30,542 bases of DNA. Source: an uncultured Acetatifactor sp. Lineage in GTDB: Bacteria > Bacillota > Clostridia > Lachnospirales > Lachnospiraceae. Position numbers and translations under genes: made by a program. The notes beneath the pieces are model-generated. The model worked only from the letters and a program-made list of their open reading frames with translations, did not search any database and was not told the origin of the DNA. Shown here piece after piece: positions 6,903-14,957 of the stretch (position 1 is its first letter; every line of letters starts with the position of its first letter). Location: NCBI GenBank assembly GCA_910584435.1, contig CAJUAP010000049.1, forward strand, positions 1-30,542, in the 5' to 3' direction.

Positions 6903-9125
6903 ATGAAAAAGATATTCAGAAATTCCGTAGTACAATTTCTGCTGTCTTATATGATAACATTGATATTTGCATTGTGGGTGGTCAGCTTCGGATTTCAGGC
7001 GGCGTTTCGTATTGTGGAGGAGAATCTGAAAGTTACACATATTAACATGCTGCAGCGCAGTGCTGACATGATAGAGAACCAGTTGACGGGGATAGAGAGC
7101 ATGGCCCTTCAAATTGCCAATGACGAATACATCCTGGAAATGGCCTCTATGGAAAAAGGCGAATATGATTCCATACTTACGGCGGTTAGAGCGTTGGAAC
7201 AATGCAGCCTGTACATGAATTACCAATCCATTGAGCTTCTGAATTCCAAAAAGGCATATATTTATTTCCGGAAGAGCGACTTGGTGGTATTTGAAAAAAG
7301 TTATTACCGGCCTGAGGTGTTCAAATCATACCTGGATTCCTGGAATGTGGACTATGAGCAGTGGAAGAAGAGTATGGAGGAAGCGGATCAGATGGCACCG
7401 GGGTTTTGGTATGCGGGGGATGGCTTTGAGTATGTATTTCCTTTTTCCAGGCAGCTGTTCGGAGAGAGGGATGGGGTAATTGTATTTCGGATTGATGCAG
7501 ACGCCCTTTATCAGCAGATGATGTTTTACAGCAGTTTGAGCAATGAGTTTTCTTATCTGGCGGAAATTCTGGACAAGGACGGCAGCAGGCTCTGGATTTC
7601 CGATGGTCAGCAGGAATTCCCGGAACTTACGGCGGAAGAGCTGAAAAAGGGTTATCTGGTAAAGGACGGTTTGAGTATTATAAGTGTGCAGTCACCTAAA
7701 TTAAAGGGATACTATGTGCTGGCGCTGCCGGTAAAGGAGAGCCTGTCAGAGCTGAGGACATTAAAAAATACGGTGATTCTGCTGGTGATTCTGGCAACTG
7801 TGGGAGGAATGGCCATTTCTCTCATTCAGGCTGTCAGGCGCGGAAGGCCGGTGGAGGAAGCGCTGAGGGCATTGAGTCCTGAAGGAGAGGAACCGGAGAA
7901 GTATACCAATTTAGGCACAGCGGTGTCAGAAGTGGTAAAAAAGCACAGGGATATCCTGGCGGAATTGGAGGGAAGTAAAGTTTCCCTGCAGAAAAGCTTT
8001 TTCAGCGATCTTCTGAAAGCGGAGTACAATAACGAGACGCAGTTGAAGGCAGCTGCGATGAAAGCCGGGGTTGATGTGGAGAATCAGGTGTATCAGATTG
8101 TATATATTCAATTGTTTGCGGGAAATGATTTTTATTCTGTGGATGAGCAGACCATGAATGATGTCAGGGTATTATTTCAGATGACGAAAAAACGTCTGCG
8201 GGAGCTGTGCGAGGGTATGGTATGGTTTTATAAGCGTAATTTTGGCTCATTGGCGGCAGTATTTTCTGTTGATCATATGGAAATGGATGTGCTTGACGTA
8301 GTGAATCATGTCAGGGAGTGGATGCAGCAAGAGTGCCAGGTAGAGGCCAGCTGGGGAATCGGAGGAACCTGTTACGATCTTCTGCTGATATGGCGTTCTA
8401 TGGAAGAGGCAAGGATTGCACTGGAAAATTGTACACAGCAGAATCCGGTGGTATGTTACAGAACGGAATTAATCAAAAGTGATGAATATTATCTGCCGGT
8501 CATTGCAGAGGAAAAACTTAAAAATTGTCTTCATTCCGGTCAGTGGCAGGAAGCTAAGGATATTTTGGCTTTGCTGGAGACAGAGAATTGCGTCAACAGG
8601 CATCTGCATCGTTCTCAGTTTATTAAGCTGAACCAGAAGCTGATGGATGTATTGGAGGAAGACGGCAAAGCGGATGAGCTGATAGAACAGGCATTCTGGC
8701 TCAATGAAGTATTGATGCAGCCTGAAATTCCGCATACAGAGTATTTCCACAGACTGCGGCAGCTGTGCAGGAAAGTCTGCAATGATAATGTGGCTATGAA
8801 GCAGGAACAGCGCAGCCAGATGGTGGAAGAGATTAAGGAATATATACAATGTCATTATTGTGAAGCTGATATGGGCCTTGCCAGGGTGGGCAGTGAGTTC
8901 AGAGTGTCGGAGAGCTATCTGTCCACGATTTTCAAGGAGCAGTCGGGGGTCAATTTCGGAGATTTTCTGGAGAAACTGCGCATTGAAAAGGCGTGTGAGC
9001 TTTTACAGGATCGGAAGCGCATGATTAATGAAGTCGCGGAGGCAGTGGGATATAACAGTGTGCAGTCTTTTCGCCGGGCATTTAAGAGGGTAAAAGGTGT
9101 CAGCCCTAAAGAAGTGAGAAACTGA
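6903..9125 (+). CDS. Membrane-anchored AraC-family regulator (YesN-like, Cache-type sensor)
   Basis: A 740-residue protein. A first membrane helix (residues about 8-30) is followed by an extracellular sensor region of about 255 residues opening with ENQLTGIESMALQIAND, as in Cache-type sensors; a second helix lies at about 288-310; then comes a cytoplasmic middle domain and a C-terminal AraC HTH pair at about 640-740 (ARVGSEFRVSESYLSTIFKE and INEVAEAVGYNSVQSFRRAF). This one-protein sensor/regulator layout is common in Lachnospiraceae and usually controls a neighbouring sugar-uptake operon. I chose ATG 6903 over 6873 because GGGGGTTAGG precedes it and the helix then starts near the N-terminus. 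It probably controls the upstream lipoprotein and perhaps the GH43 gene (inference). Confidence 0.92.
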   Translation: MKKIFRNSVVQFLLSYMITLIFALWVVSFGFQAAFRIVEENLKVTHINMLQRSADMIENQLTGIESMALQIANDEYILEMASMEKGEYDSILTAVRALEQCSLYMNYQSIELLNSKKAYIYFRKSDLVVFEKSYYRPEVFKSYLDSWNVDYEQWKKSMEEADQMAPGFWYAGDGFEYVFPFSRQLFGERDGVIVFRIDADALYQQMMFYSSLSNEFSYLAEILDKDGSRLWISDGQQEFPELTAEELKKGYLVKDGLSIISVQSPKLKGYYVLALPVKESLSELRTLKNTVILLVILATVGGMAISLIQAVRRGRPVEEALRALSPEGEEPEKYTNLGTAVSEVVKKHRDILAELEGSKVSLQKSFFSDLLKAEYNNETQLKAAAMKAGVDVENQVYQIVYIQLFAGNDFYSVDEQTMNDVRVLFQMTKKRLRELCEGMVWFYKRNFGSLAAVFSVDHMEMDVLDVVNHVREWMQQECQVEASWGIGGTCYDLLLIWRSMEEARIALENCTQQNPVVCYRTELIKSDEYYLPVIAEEKLKNCLHSGQWQEAKDILALLETENCVNRHLHRSQFIKLNQKLMDVLEEDGKADELIEQAFWLNEVLMQPEIPHTEYFHRLRQLCRKVCNDNVAMKQEQRSQMVEEIKEYIQCHYCEADMGLARVGSEFRVSESYLSTIFKEQSGVNFGDFLEKLRIEKACELLQDRKRMINEVAEAVGYNSVQSFRRAFKRVKGVSPKEVRN

Positions 9126-9141
9126 GTGCGGGGAGCCGGAA

Positions 9142-9183
9142 CACCGAGAGTACTTCACACTTCAGAGCTGTCGCGCAGCGACT
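9142..9183 (+). repeat. 42-bp direct repeat, copy 1
   Basis: This copy matches 9274-9315 at 41 of 42 bases. It ends in a perfect small hairpin, GTCGC-GCA-GCGAC. It begins 17 bases after the stop codon of the AraC gene. Confidence 0.9.
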
Positions 9184-9212
9184 TAAATAAGAGAGGAAAG
9201 TGAAGTGGCGAA

Positions 9213-9277
9213 GGTGCATGAGAGCAAATTACATGAGAGGTTTTTCTCATGGAATTTGTCTCTCGTATGGATGCACC
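9213..9277 (+). repeat. Long imperfect hairpin between the two 42-bp repeats
   Basis: The arms are GGTGCAT, GAGAG, CAAATT and CATGAG on the left (9213-9237) and their complements in reverse order on the right (9246-9277). They are separated only by a 6-base and a 1-base bulge plus one mismatch, with an 8-base loop containing TTTTT. The right end overlaps the start of repeat copy 2. No T tract follows, so it is not a standard terminator. Confidence 0.75.
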
Positions 9278-9315
9278 GAGAGTACTTCACACTTCAGAGC
9301 CGTCGCGCAGCGACT
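9274..9315 (+). repeat. 42-bp direct repeat, copy 2
   Basis: Differs from copy 1 only by a T-to-C change just before the terminal GTCGC-GCA-GCGAC hairpin. It ends 16 bases before the GH43 start codon, directly ahead of its ribosome site AGGAGA, so it lies in the GH43 leader. Confidence 0.9.
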
Positions 9316-9331
9316 ATAATAGGAGAATAAA

Positions 9332-11368
9332 ATGAGAGACATTTTTGAGATAATTAAAAAGCGGGATTTGGATGGGCTAAAAGAATTTCTGACGGAATAT
9401 CCCAGAGGATTGGATGCGGAAGCATCGGACGGAGCCTGGGCCATGCATGAGGTCATGAGGCAGGGGGATTTGGAGATGGCAAAGTATGTGGTGGAGTATG
9501 CCATTGTGAATCTGAATCTGGTGGATAGGCGGGGAAATACGGCATTACATTATGGTGTGGATTCCGGCAGCCTGGAATTGGTAAAATATCTGGTAGAACG
9601 GGTAAATCTGTGTATTACCCAGGCAAATCTGGAGGGCGAGACCGCCCTTGACAGGGCAATTACAATGGGACAGGAGGAAATAAAAGCTTATTTTGAGGGG
9701 GTGCTGGGATGTACCATGGACGAGCTCTATCGGAACCCTGTCTGCAGAGGAATGCATCCTGATCCCTCCATTGTGCGTGTGGGAGAGGATTATTATATGG
9801 TAAATTCCTCCTTTATGTTTTTCCCCTGTATTCCTGTTTCGCATTCCAGGGACTTAGTTCATTGGGAAGTCATTGGTCATGGGATTACCAGACCGGATTG
9901 GGCGAGATTAAAGGGACTGGAAGGCGGCAGAGGTTATTGGGCGCCGGATATTTCTTATGACAGGGGAAGGTTTTATATCACTGCAACTTACCGTCTTAAC
10001 GATGGGGGAAGGATCCAGCGTCTGCAGATGGTGGCAAGCGCTGACAGGCCGGAAGGACCATATTGTGAACCGGTATTCTTGAATGAAGATGGGATTGATC
10101 CTTCCATTTTTACAGATTTAGATGGCAGACGTTATATGTTGTTGAACAGGGGAGCCAGGATTTTCGAGATCAGCGCCGACGGCCGGGAGATTCTTTCCAA
10201 GCCAAAACTGTTATGGTATGGCGATAATAAGAAAGCTTCCGAAGGACCTCACATATTGTATAAAGACGGCTATTACTATTTGTTCATGGCGGAGGGCGGC
10301 ACCGGCAGAGGACACAGAATCAGTGTGGCCAGATCCAAATCCCTGATGGGGGTGTATGAATCCTGTCCTTATAATCCTATTCTGCGTCAGTGGGATGAGA
10401 AGAAACTGCTGCAGTGCTGCGGCCATGGTATGCCTATAGATACTCCGGCAGGTGATTGGTATATGGTGTATCTGTGCAATCGTATTGGTGTCTCAGGATA
10501 CGGTATTTTGGGCAGGGAGACAGGATTGGATCCTATTACGTGGACGGCGGATGGTTGGCCTGTTGTAAATTCTCTGAGAGGGCCATCGGATTTACAGCGG
10601 AAACCCAGGATGGTAGACGGGGGGCTGAAAGGTGATCTTCTTCAGGAGAAAGAGTGCATGTCTGCATTTCACCCGGAACAGGGTAAATGGGGAGAGTGGT
10701 TTACTGTTCGTGGGACAGAACCTGGGCTGTATGAGATAATTCGGGAGACAAACCTGGCAGCGAACCAAGAAGGAAATACAGAAAATCCGGAAGCAAACCG
10801 GAGCGCCAAGGAGGAAGGGATTCTGATACATGGCAATGGAAGGGATTTGAATACTTTGGATTATGGCGCTGTATTGCTTCAGTCTCAGAAGGAGTTCTGT
10901 TTTGAAATATCGTGTAAGGTGAAGGTACAGGATTTGATATCTGATAAGCTTCTGCCTGAAGAAAAAGCGAATCCTTATATGGTAAATTGGGATATGGGGC
11001 TGGTCTGCTATTATGATGAGAATAGTTATCTAAAGTTTGGATTATGTGTAAAGGAAGGAAAAACAGGGATTCTGGCGGCGGAATACGTGGATGACCGTTA
11101 TGTGGCGGAAGAATTCCTGCCTTTGGATGATGTATGGAAGAGGGAAGAACCTGAAGCAGAATTGAAAATTGTGACAAAGCATTTGGAGCGGAGCTGCTTT
11201 TATAAACTGTCAGGACATGATTGGAAGCAGGCAGCAGTATGTAAGGATACGAGGTACTTAAGCAGTGAAGGGTTGAAAAAAGGGAAGAGGTTTACCGGCG
11301 CTTGTGCAGGTATTTATGTCCATGGCTGTGTAACAGGACGGTTTACCGGGTTTTCATCGATTTATTAA
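9332..11368 (+). CDS. Ankyrin-repeat/GH43 glycosidase fusion (beta-xylosidase or arabinofuranosidase type)
   Basis: A 678-residue protein with no signal peptide, hence cytoplasmic. Residues 1-125 hold ankyrin-like repeats (GNTALHYGVDSGSLELVKYL at 69-88; GETALDRAITMGQEEIKAYF at 102-121). Residues about 132-410 are a five-bladed GH43 domain with all three expected catalytic carboxylates: Asp144 (HPDPS), Asp256 (GIDPSIF) and Glu304 (SEGPHI). The C-terminal part, after a Glu/Asn-rich linker near 470-500, is a beta-sandwich that usually completes the GH43 pocket. GH43 enzymes with this motif set release xylose or arabinose from short xylo- or arabino-oligosaccharides, consistent with intracellular breakdown after import. 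AGGAGA lies seven bases before ATG. An ankyrin head on GH43 is unusual. Exact specificity is open. Confidence 0.92.
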   Translation: MRDIFEIIKKRDLDGLKEFLTEYPRGLDAEASDGAWAMHEVMRQGDLEMAKYVVEYAIVNLNLVDRRGNTALHYGVDSGSLELVKYLVERVNLCITQANLEGETALDRAITMGQEEIKAYFEGVLGCTMDELYRNPVCRGMHPDPSIVRVGEDYYMVNSSFMFFPCIPVSHSRDLVHWEVIGHGITRPDWARLKGLEGGRGYWAPDISYDRGRFYITATYRLNDGGRIQRLQMVASADRPEGPYCEPVFLNEDGIDPSIFTDLDGRRYMLLNRGARIFEISADGREILSKPKLLWYGDNKKASEGPHILYKDGYYYLFMAEGGTGRGHRISVARSKSLMGVYESCPYNPILRQWDEKKLLQCCGHGMPIDTPAGDWYMVYLCNRIGVSGYGILGRETGLDPITWTADGWPVVNSLRGPSDLQRKPRMVDGGLKGDLLQEKECMSAFHPEQGKWGEWFTVRGTEPGLYEIIRETNLAANQEGNTENPEANRSAKEEGILIHGNGRDLNTLDYGAVLLQSQKEFCFEISCKVKVQDLISDKLLPEEKANPYMVNWDMGLVCYYDENSYLKFGLCVKEGKTGILAAEYVDDRYVAEEFLPLDDVWKREEPEAELKIVTKHLERSCFYKLSGHDWKQAAVCKDTRYLSSEGLKKGKRFTGACAGIYVHGCVTGRFTGFSSIY

Positions 11369-11377
11369 TTGTCTGTG

Positions 11378-11395
11378 CCCCCGGAGAGGCGGGGG
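11378..11395 (+). terminator. Weak GC hairpin after the GH43 gene
   Basis: CCCCC at 11378-11382 pairs with GGGGG at 11391-11395 around an 8-base loop, just after the stop codon. Only a short interrupted T stretch follows (about 11404), so termination would be weak. Confidence 0.4.
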
Positions 11396-11402
11396 AGGAT
11401 AA

Positions 11403-11417
11403 ATTTTCCAGGAAAAT
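11403..11417. promoter_or_regulatory. Perfect 15-base palindrome, candidate operator
   Basis: ATTTTCC-A-GGAAAAT is a perfect dyad with one central base. It sits in the 140-base gap between the GH43 and dipeptidase genes, about 90 bases before the latter's start codon. The bound protein, if any, is unknown. Confidence 0.35.
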
Positions 11418-11508
11418 ATGTACAGTCGGGCATAAAAAGGGTAAAATAATAGAGAAAAGATTGTGAATGCGGATTATGCCGTAAATGTAAATGAGATAGG
11501 AGGAGAAA

Positions 11509-13092
11509 ATGGGAACTTTATCTGAGTTGGAGCCTAAGCAGGTATTCCGCTTTTTTGAAGAAATTACGAGAATTCCCCATGGTTCAGGTAATGTGGGGGA
11601 GATCAGCGATTATCTGGCCGGATTTGCCAGGGAGAGAGGGCTGAAATACGTCCAGGATGAATTAAAAAATGTGATAATAATGAAAGAAGCAGCACCTGGA
11701 TATGAAAATGATCCGGCAGTGATATTGCAGGGCCATATGGATATGGTGGCGGTTAAAAAACCGGATTGCGACATCGATATGGCAAAAGAAGGATTGCATG
11801 TAGCTGTCAGGGGGGATAAGGTGTATGCGGAAGGAACCAGCCTGGGGGGCGATGATGGTATTGCAGTGGCATATGCTTTGGCATTGCTGGATTCGGATAC
11901 CATAAAGCATCCGAAACTGGAAATTATTCTTACTGTGGACGAGGAAGTGGGAATGGACGGTGCCAGAGGAATTGACCTGTCCATGCTGACCGGAAACCGT
12001 ATGATCAATCTGGATTCGGAGGAAGAAGGAATTTTCCTGACCAGCTGTGCAGGAGGGGCCAGAGTGCATTGCAGTCTGCCCCTGAAGATGGCAGAGTGTA
12101 AGGGTATCGCCATGAAAGTGACAGTTGGGGGATTACAGGGAGGACATTCCGGCGGAGAAATTCATAAGGAAAGAGGGAATGCGAACTGTCTGTTTGGCAG
12201 ACTGCTGCATAGACTAACGGAGCAGGTTCCGGTCTGCATCCGGGGAATTGACGGCGGACTGGCGGATAATGCCATTCCCAGGGAGACAGCGGCGGTTCTT
12301 GTGATAGAAGAAGGGAACCGTGAAAAGTTCGTGGAAATCCTGCGGATGGTGGAAGCTGAAGTCAGAATAGAGCTTGCGACAAAAGACCCTGGATTTGCCA
12401 TAGAGGCAGCAGAAGCAGGACAAGGACATTTCTTCTGTGTAACGGCGGAGGATACCCAAAAAGCAGCGGCATTTCTGTGCGCCCTGCCAAATGGAGTGCA
12501 GGCCATGAGTGCCGACATGCCGGGATTGGTGGAAACTTCTCTGAACCTTGGCATTCTGAAGCTGGAAATGTGTCATTCGGCTGCAGGTGCACAGAAAAAC
12601 GGGAATTGTATATCAGGGACAACAGGCGATGAGAAAACCGGAAGCGGTCTTACGGAGGAAGCGGACTGTGGGAAAACCGGTTGTGAGAATGGCAATGCAA
12701 GAGAGAGCTGCGGACTGACCGCTGAATTTTCCGTGAGAAGCAGTGTGGAGAGTGCAAAGAAGGCATTGATTGACCGTTTGTGTGCGGTGACGAAATTGGC
12801 AGGGGGCAGCAATACTGTCACAGGGGATTATCCAGGGTGGAAATATCGTAAGGATTCTCCTCTGAGGGATAAGATGGCTGCATTGTATCGGGAGATGTAT
12901 GGAAAGGAGCCTAAAGTGGAGGCAATCCACGCGGGACTGGAATGCGGGATTCTGGGCAGCAAAATACAGGATTTGGATTGTGTGTCCATAGGACCGGATA
13001 TGTCGGCAATTCATACTACGGAGGAAACACTGAGCATTTCATCTACCAACAGGGTATGGGAATATCTGGTGCGGCTGCTGGAACTGCATTGA
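11509..13092 (+). CDS. pepD: PepD-like aminoacyl-histidine dipeptidase (M20 metallopeptidase)
   Basis: A 527-residue cytosolic M20 peptidase of the PepD/Xaa-His dipeptidase type, which hydrolyses dipeptides such as carnosine-like X-His. Metal and catalytic residues are visible: His76 and Asp78 (QGHMDMV), Asp115 (GGDDG), Glu145-Glu146 (TVDEEVG), Asp169 (NLDSEE), and a C-terminal His in IHAGLECG. The lid domain contains GGLQGGHSGGEIHKERGNAN. It is longer than the usual 480-490 residues because of a low-complexity Gly/Glu/Asn/Cys-rich insert at about 357-405, which falls between beta strands and should loop out. GGAGG at 11501-11505 precedes ATG closely. It ends 80 bases before the next gene and is likely co-transcribed with it. 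Confidence 0.93.
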   Translation: MGTLSELEPKQVFRFFEEITRIPHGSGNVGEISDYLAGFARERGLKYVQDELKNVIIMKEAAPGYENDPAVILQGHMDMVAVKKPDCDIDMAKEGLHVAVRGDKVYAEGTSLGGDDGIAVAYALALLDSDTIKHPKLEIILTVDEEVGMDGARGIDLSMLTGNRMINLDSEEEGIFLTSCAGGARVHCSLPLKMAECKGIAMKVTVGGLQGGHSGGEIHKERGNANCLFGRLLHRLTEQVPVCIRGIDGGLADNAIPRETAAVLVIEEGNREKFVEILRMVEAEVRIELATKDPGFAIEAAEAGQGHFFCVTAEDTQKAAAFLCALPNGVQAMSADMPGLVETSLNLGILKLEMCHSAAGAQKNGNCISGTTGDEKTGSGLTEEADCGKTGCENGNARESCGLTAEFSVRSSVESAKKALIDRLCAVTKLAGGSNTVTGDYPGWKYRKDSPLRDKMAALYREMYGKEPKVEAIHAGLECGILGSKIQDLDCVSIGPDMSAIHTTEETLSISSTNRVWEYLVRLLELH

Positions 13093-13171
13093 CCCTGTGG
13101 GGAATGAGGAATGTTTTATACATGATTTTGTACCTGTATTATCCGCAGGCTACGGAAAGGTATATGTTAAG

Positions 13172-14434
13172 ATGGAATTTAGCAAGGAAAAATTAAGACA
13201 GATTAAGAGATTAATGGTGTTGGCGGCATTTCTGATACTGATGATACTCTATAGCGACAAGGTACTGGTTGGAGTATTTTTTGTGGTCAACATATTGAAA
13301 CCATTTCTGTATGGCGGTGCCATTGCGTTTGCCTTGAACATACCAATGAAGGCGTTGGAAGAGAAGCTGTTAGCTGGGTGGAAGGGCAAATCGGCGGGCA
13401 GATTAAAGAGACCTTTATGTTTGGTTCTTACAATTGTGCTGGTAGTGTTAGTAGTTTCCCTGGTGGTGGGGACGGTGCTTCCTCAGGTGGCTATGACCGC
13501 TGCTGAAATTGGGAAGAAGATACCTGCATTTACGGAAGAAGTGATTGACAACCTGGATCGGCTGGCAAAGGATTACCCGATTTTGACAGAGCAGGTCAAC
13601 AAGCTGGAAGCCATTGAAATTGACTGGGATTCCATGTTGAAGAGCATTGTGGATTTCATGAAAAATGGTATGGGCAATGTATTGAATTCTACCTTTAGTG
13701 TGGCAAGCAATATTATATCAGGTGTTATAAATGGGGTGATTGCCTTTATTTTCGCATTGTATATTCTGGCGCAGAAGGAGAAATTGTCTAATCAGGGAAG
13801 GAGGATTATTTCTGCTTATCTGCCAGAACGTGCCGGAACGAAAGTACTGGAAGTATTCAGCCTTTTGTATAAGAATTTCAGCAGTTTTGTTACGGGGCAA
13901 TGTGTGGAGGCTGTGATATTAGGGGCTATGTTCGTGATTTCCATGACGATTTTCAGAATGCCCTATGCTCTGATGGTGGGCGTGTTGATTGCGTTTATGG
14001 CATTGATTCCCATTGTGGGCGCTTTTGTGGGATGTGCGGTGGGAGCGTTTTTAATTATGATTAACGATCCCTTGCAGGCATTATGGTTTGTGGTGTTATT
14101 CTTAGTATTGCAGCAGATAGAGGGAAATCTCATTTATCCAAGGGTAGTAGGAAGTTCTGTGGGATTACCGTCCATTTGGGTATTGATGGCAGTCAGTGTG
14201 GGCGGCAGTTTGTTTGGAATTGCAGGAATGCTGATGTTTATTCCTTTGATGTCCACTTGCTATGCTTTGTTTAAAGAGAGCGTAAATAACAGAAATATGC
14301 AAAAGGGAAGACCGCCGGTACAAGATACCGGACAAAGTGATCGGGCAGGGAAACCGGAGGGCAGTTCGGATAAGAGAAAAGGTTCCCAAAGTTCCCAAAA
14401 AAGAAACCAGGGAGCCGGAAACAGACAGAAATGA
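13172..14434 (+). CDS. AI-2E/PerM family membrane protein
   Basis: A 420-residue polytopic membrane protein of the AI-2E exporter/PerM (UPF0118) family. An N-terminal helix pair (LMVLAAFLILMILYSDKVLV, then ILKPFLYGGAIAFALNIPM), a periplasmic-type amphipathic stretch (IDNLDRLAKDYPILTEQVNK), and the conserved core ending LQQIEGNLIYPRVVGSSVGL are all present. Members include quorum-signal exporters and Na+/H+ antiporters, so the solute is not known. ATG 13172 is preferred over 13097: GGAAAGG precedes it and the first helix then starts near residue 17, though the spacing of 11 is long. The C-terminal 60 residues are a hydrophilic, basic, Gln/Ser/Arg-rich tail. Confidence 0.9.
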   Translation: MEFSKEKLRQIKRLMVLAAFLILMILYSDKVLVGVFFVVNILKPFLYGGAIAFALNIPMKALEEKLLAGWKGKSAGRLKRPLCLVLTIVLVVLVVSLVVGTVLPQVAMTAAEIGKKIPAFTEEVIDNLDRLAKDYPILTEQVNKLEAIEIDWDSMLKSIVDFMKNGMGNVLNSTFSVASNIISGVINGVIAFIFALYILAQKEKLSNQGRRIISAYLPERAGTKVLEVFSLLYKNFSSFVTGQCVEAVILGAMFVISMTIFRMPYALMVGVLIAFMALIPIVGAFVGCAVGAFLIMINDPLQALWFVVLFLVLQQIEGNLIYPRVVGSSVGLPSIWVLMAVSVGGSLFGIAGMLMFIPLMSTCYALFKESVNNRNMQKGRPPVQDTGQSDRAGKPEGSSDKRKGSQSSQKRNQGAGNRQK

Positions 14435-14466
14435 ATGAAACGACCGGCGACCAGGGAGCCGGAAAC
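14406..14466 (+). repeat. 17-bp direct repeat spanning the end of the PerM-family gene
   Basis: ACCAGGGAGCCGGAAAC occurs at 14406-14422, inside the last codons, and at 14450-14466, after the stop codon. The 44-base period contains the TGA stop. This suggests a local duplication that moved or created the gene end. Confidence 0.7.
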
Positions 14467-14490
14467 GACAAAAACAGCTGAAATGACGGA

Positions 14491-14533
14491 TAAATGGTGT
14501 GGAATGCAGGAAAATGTAATTTCACACCATTTA
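14491..14533 (+). terminator. Hairpin terminator after the PerM-family gene
   Basis: A 15-bp stem with one G-U pair (14491-14505 with 14519-14533) and a 13-base loop lies 57 bases after the stop codon. It is followed by TTTG rather than a long T tract. It would end transcription before it meets the oppositely oriented tRNA gene. Confidence 0.65.
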
Positions 14534-14633
14534 TTTGAACCGGTATAATCGGCAGACTGCAGTGTAGAAGTATTGCAGAATGCTTCAGGCAGCACATTGA
14601 GAGAATGGGTATTGAGGTGGGGAAGGGGAATAA

Positions 14634-14671
14634 CAAAAAAGACTGAAATCAATCTTAAATTGATTCCAGCC
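14634..14671 (-). terminator. Rho-independent terminator of the tRNA-Pro gene
   Basis: On the minus strand a 13-bp stem with two wobble pairs (14659-14671 with 14641-14653) and a 5-base loop is followed at once by a run of T residues (complement of 14634-14640). It lies 11 bases after the tRNA 3' end. Confidence 0.85.
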
Positions 14672-14681
14672 TCTTACAATA

Positions 14682-14756
14682 TCGGAGTGACAAGATTCGA
14701 ACTTGCGACCTCCGCCTCCCTAAGGCGGCGCTCTAGCCAAACTAAGCCACACCCCG
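14682..14756 (-). tRNA. tRNA-Pro (anticodon AGG)
   Basis: Reading the minus strand, a full 75-nt cloverleaf forms. The acceptor CGGGGTG pairs with CACTCCG (one G-U), beginning with the C1-G72 pair typical of proline tRNAs. The D arm is GCT/AGC, and the anticodon arm is CCGCC-TTAGGGA-GGCGG with anticodon AGG and G37. The T arm is GCAAG-TTCGAAT-CTTGT. The discriminator is A and CCA is not encoded. AGG reads CCU, and CCC or others if A34 is modified to inosine. It has its own promoter and terminator. Confidence 0.95.
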
Positions 14757-14769
14757 TCAAACAAATAGT

Positions 14770-14798
14770 ATTATAATATAGAATGAGAAAAAATGCAA
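14770..14798 (-). promoter_or_regulatory. Promoter of the tRNA-Pro gene
   Basis: On the minus strand TTGCAT (14798-14793) and a perfect TATAAT (14775-14770) are separated by exactly 17 bp. The -10 box ends 13 bases before the mature tRNA 5' end. Confidence 0.8.
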
Positions 14799-14957
14799 TA
14801 GAATTTTGCAATTTTATAAAAATTTTTTTCAGGTATTTCCATTTTTTCTAAAAAGTATTATAGTAAATAGAAATGCATCATCAAGCGTAAGAAACGATAT
14901 CTGCGGATTTTTGATGGTGGAAGGATGAATGTGGAAACGGAACAGAGAGGTATGAAT

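Noticed and set aside
14682..14756. tRNA gene as an integration site
   Set aside because: No integrase and no repeat of the tRNA 3' end were seen in the flanks, so there is no sign of an inserted element here.
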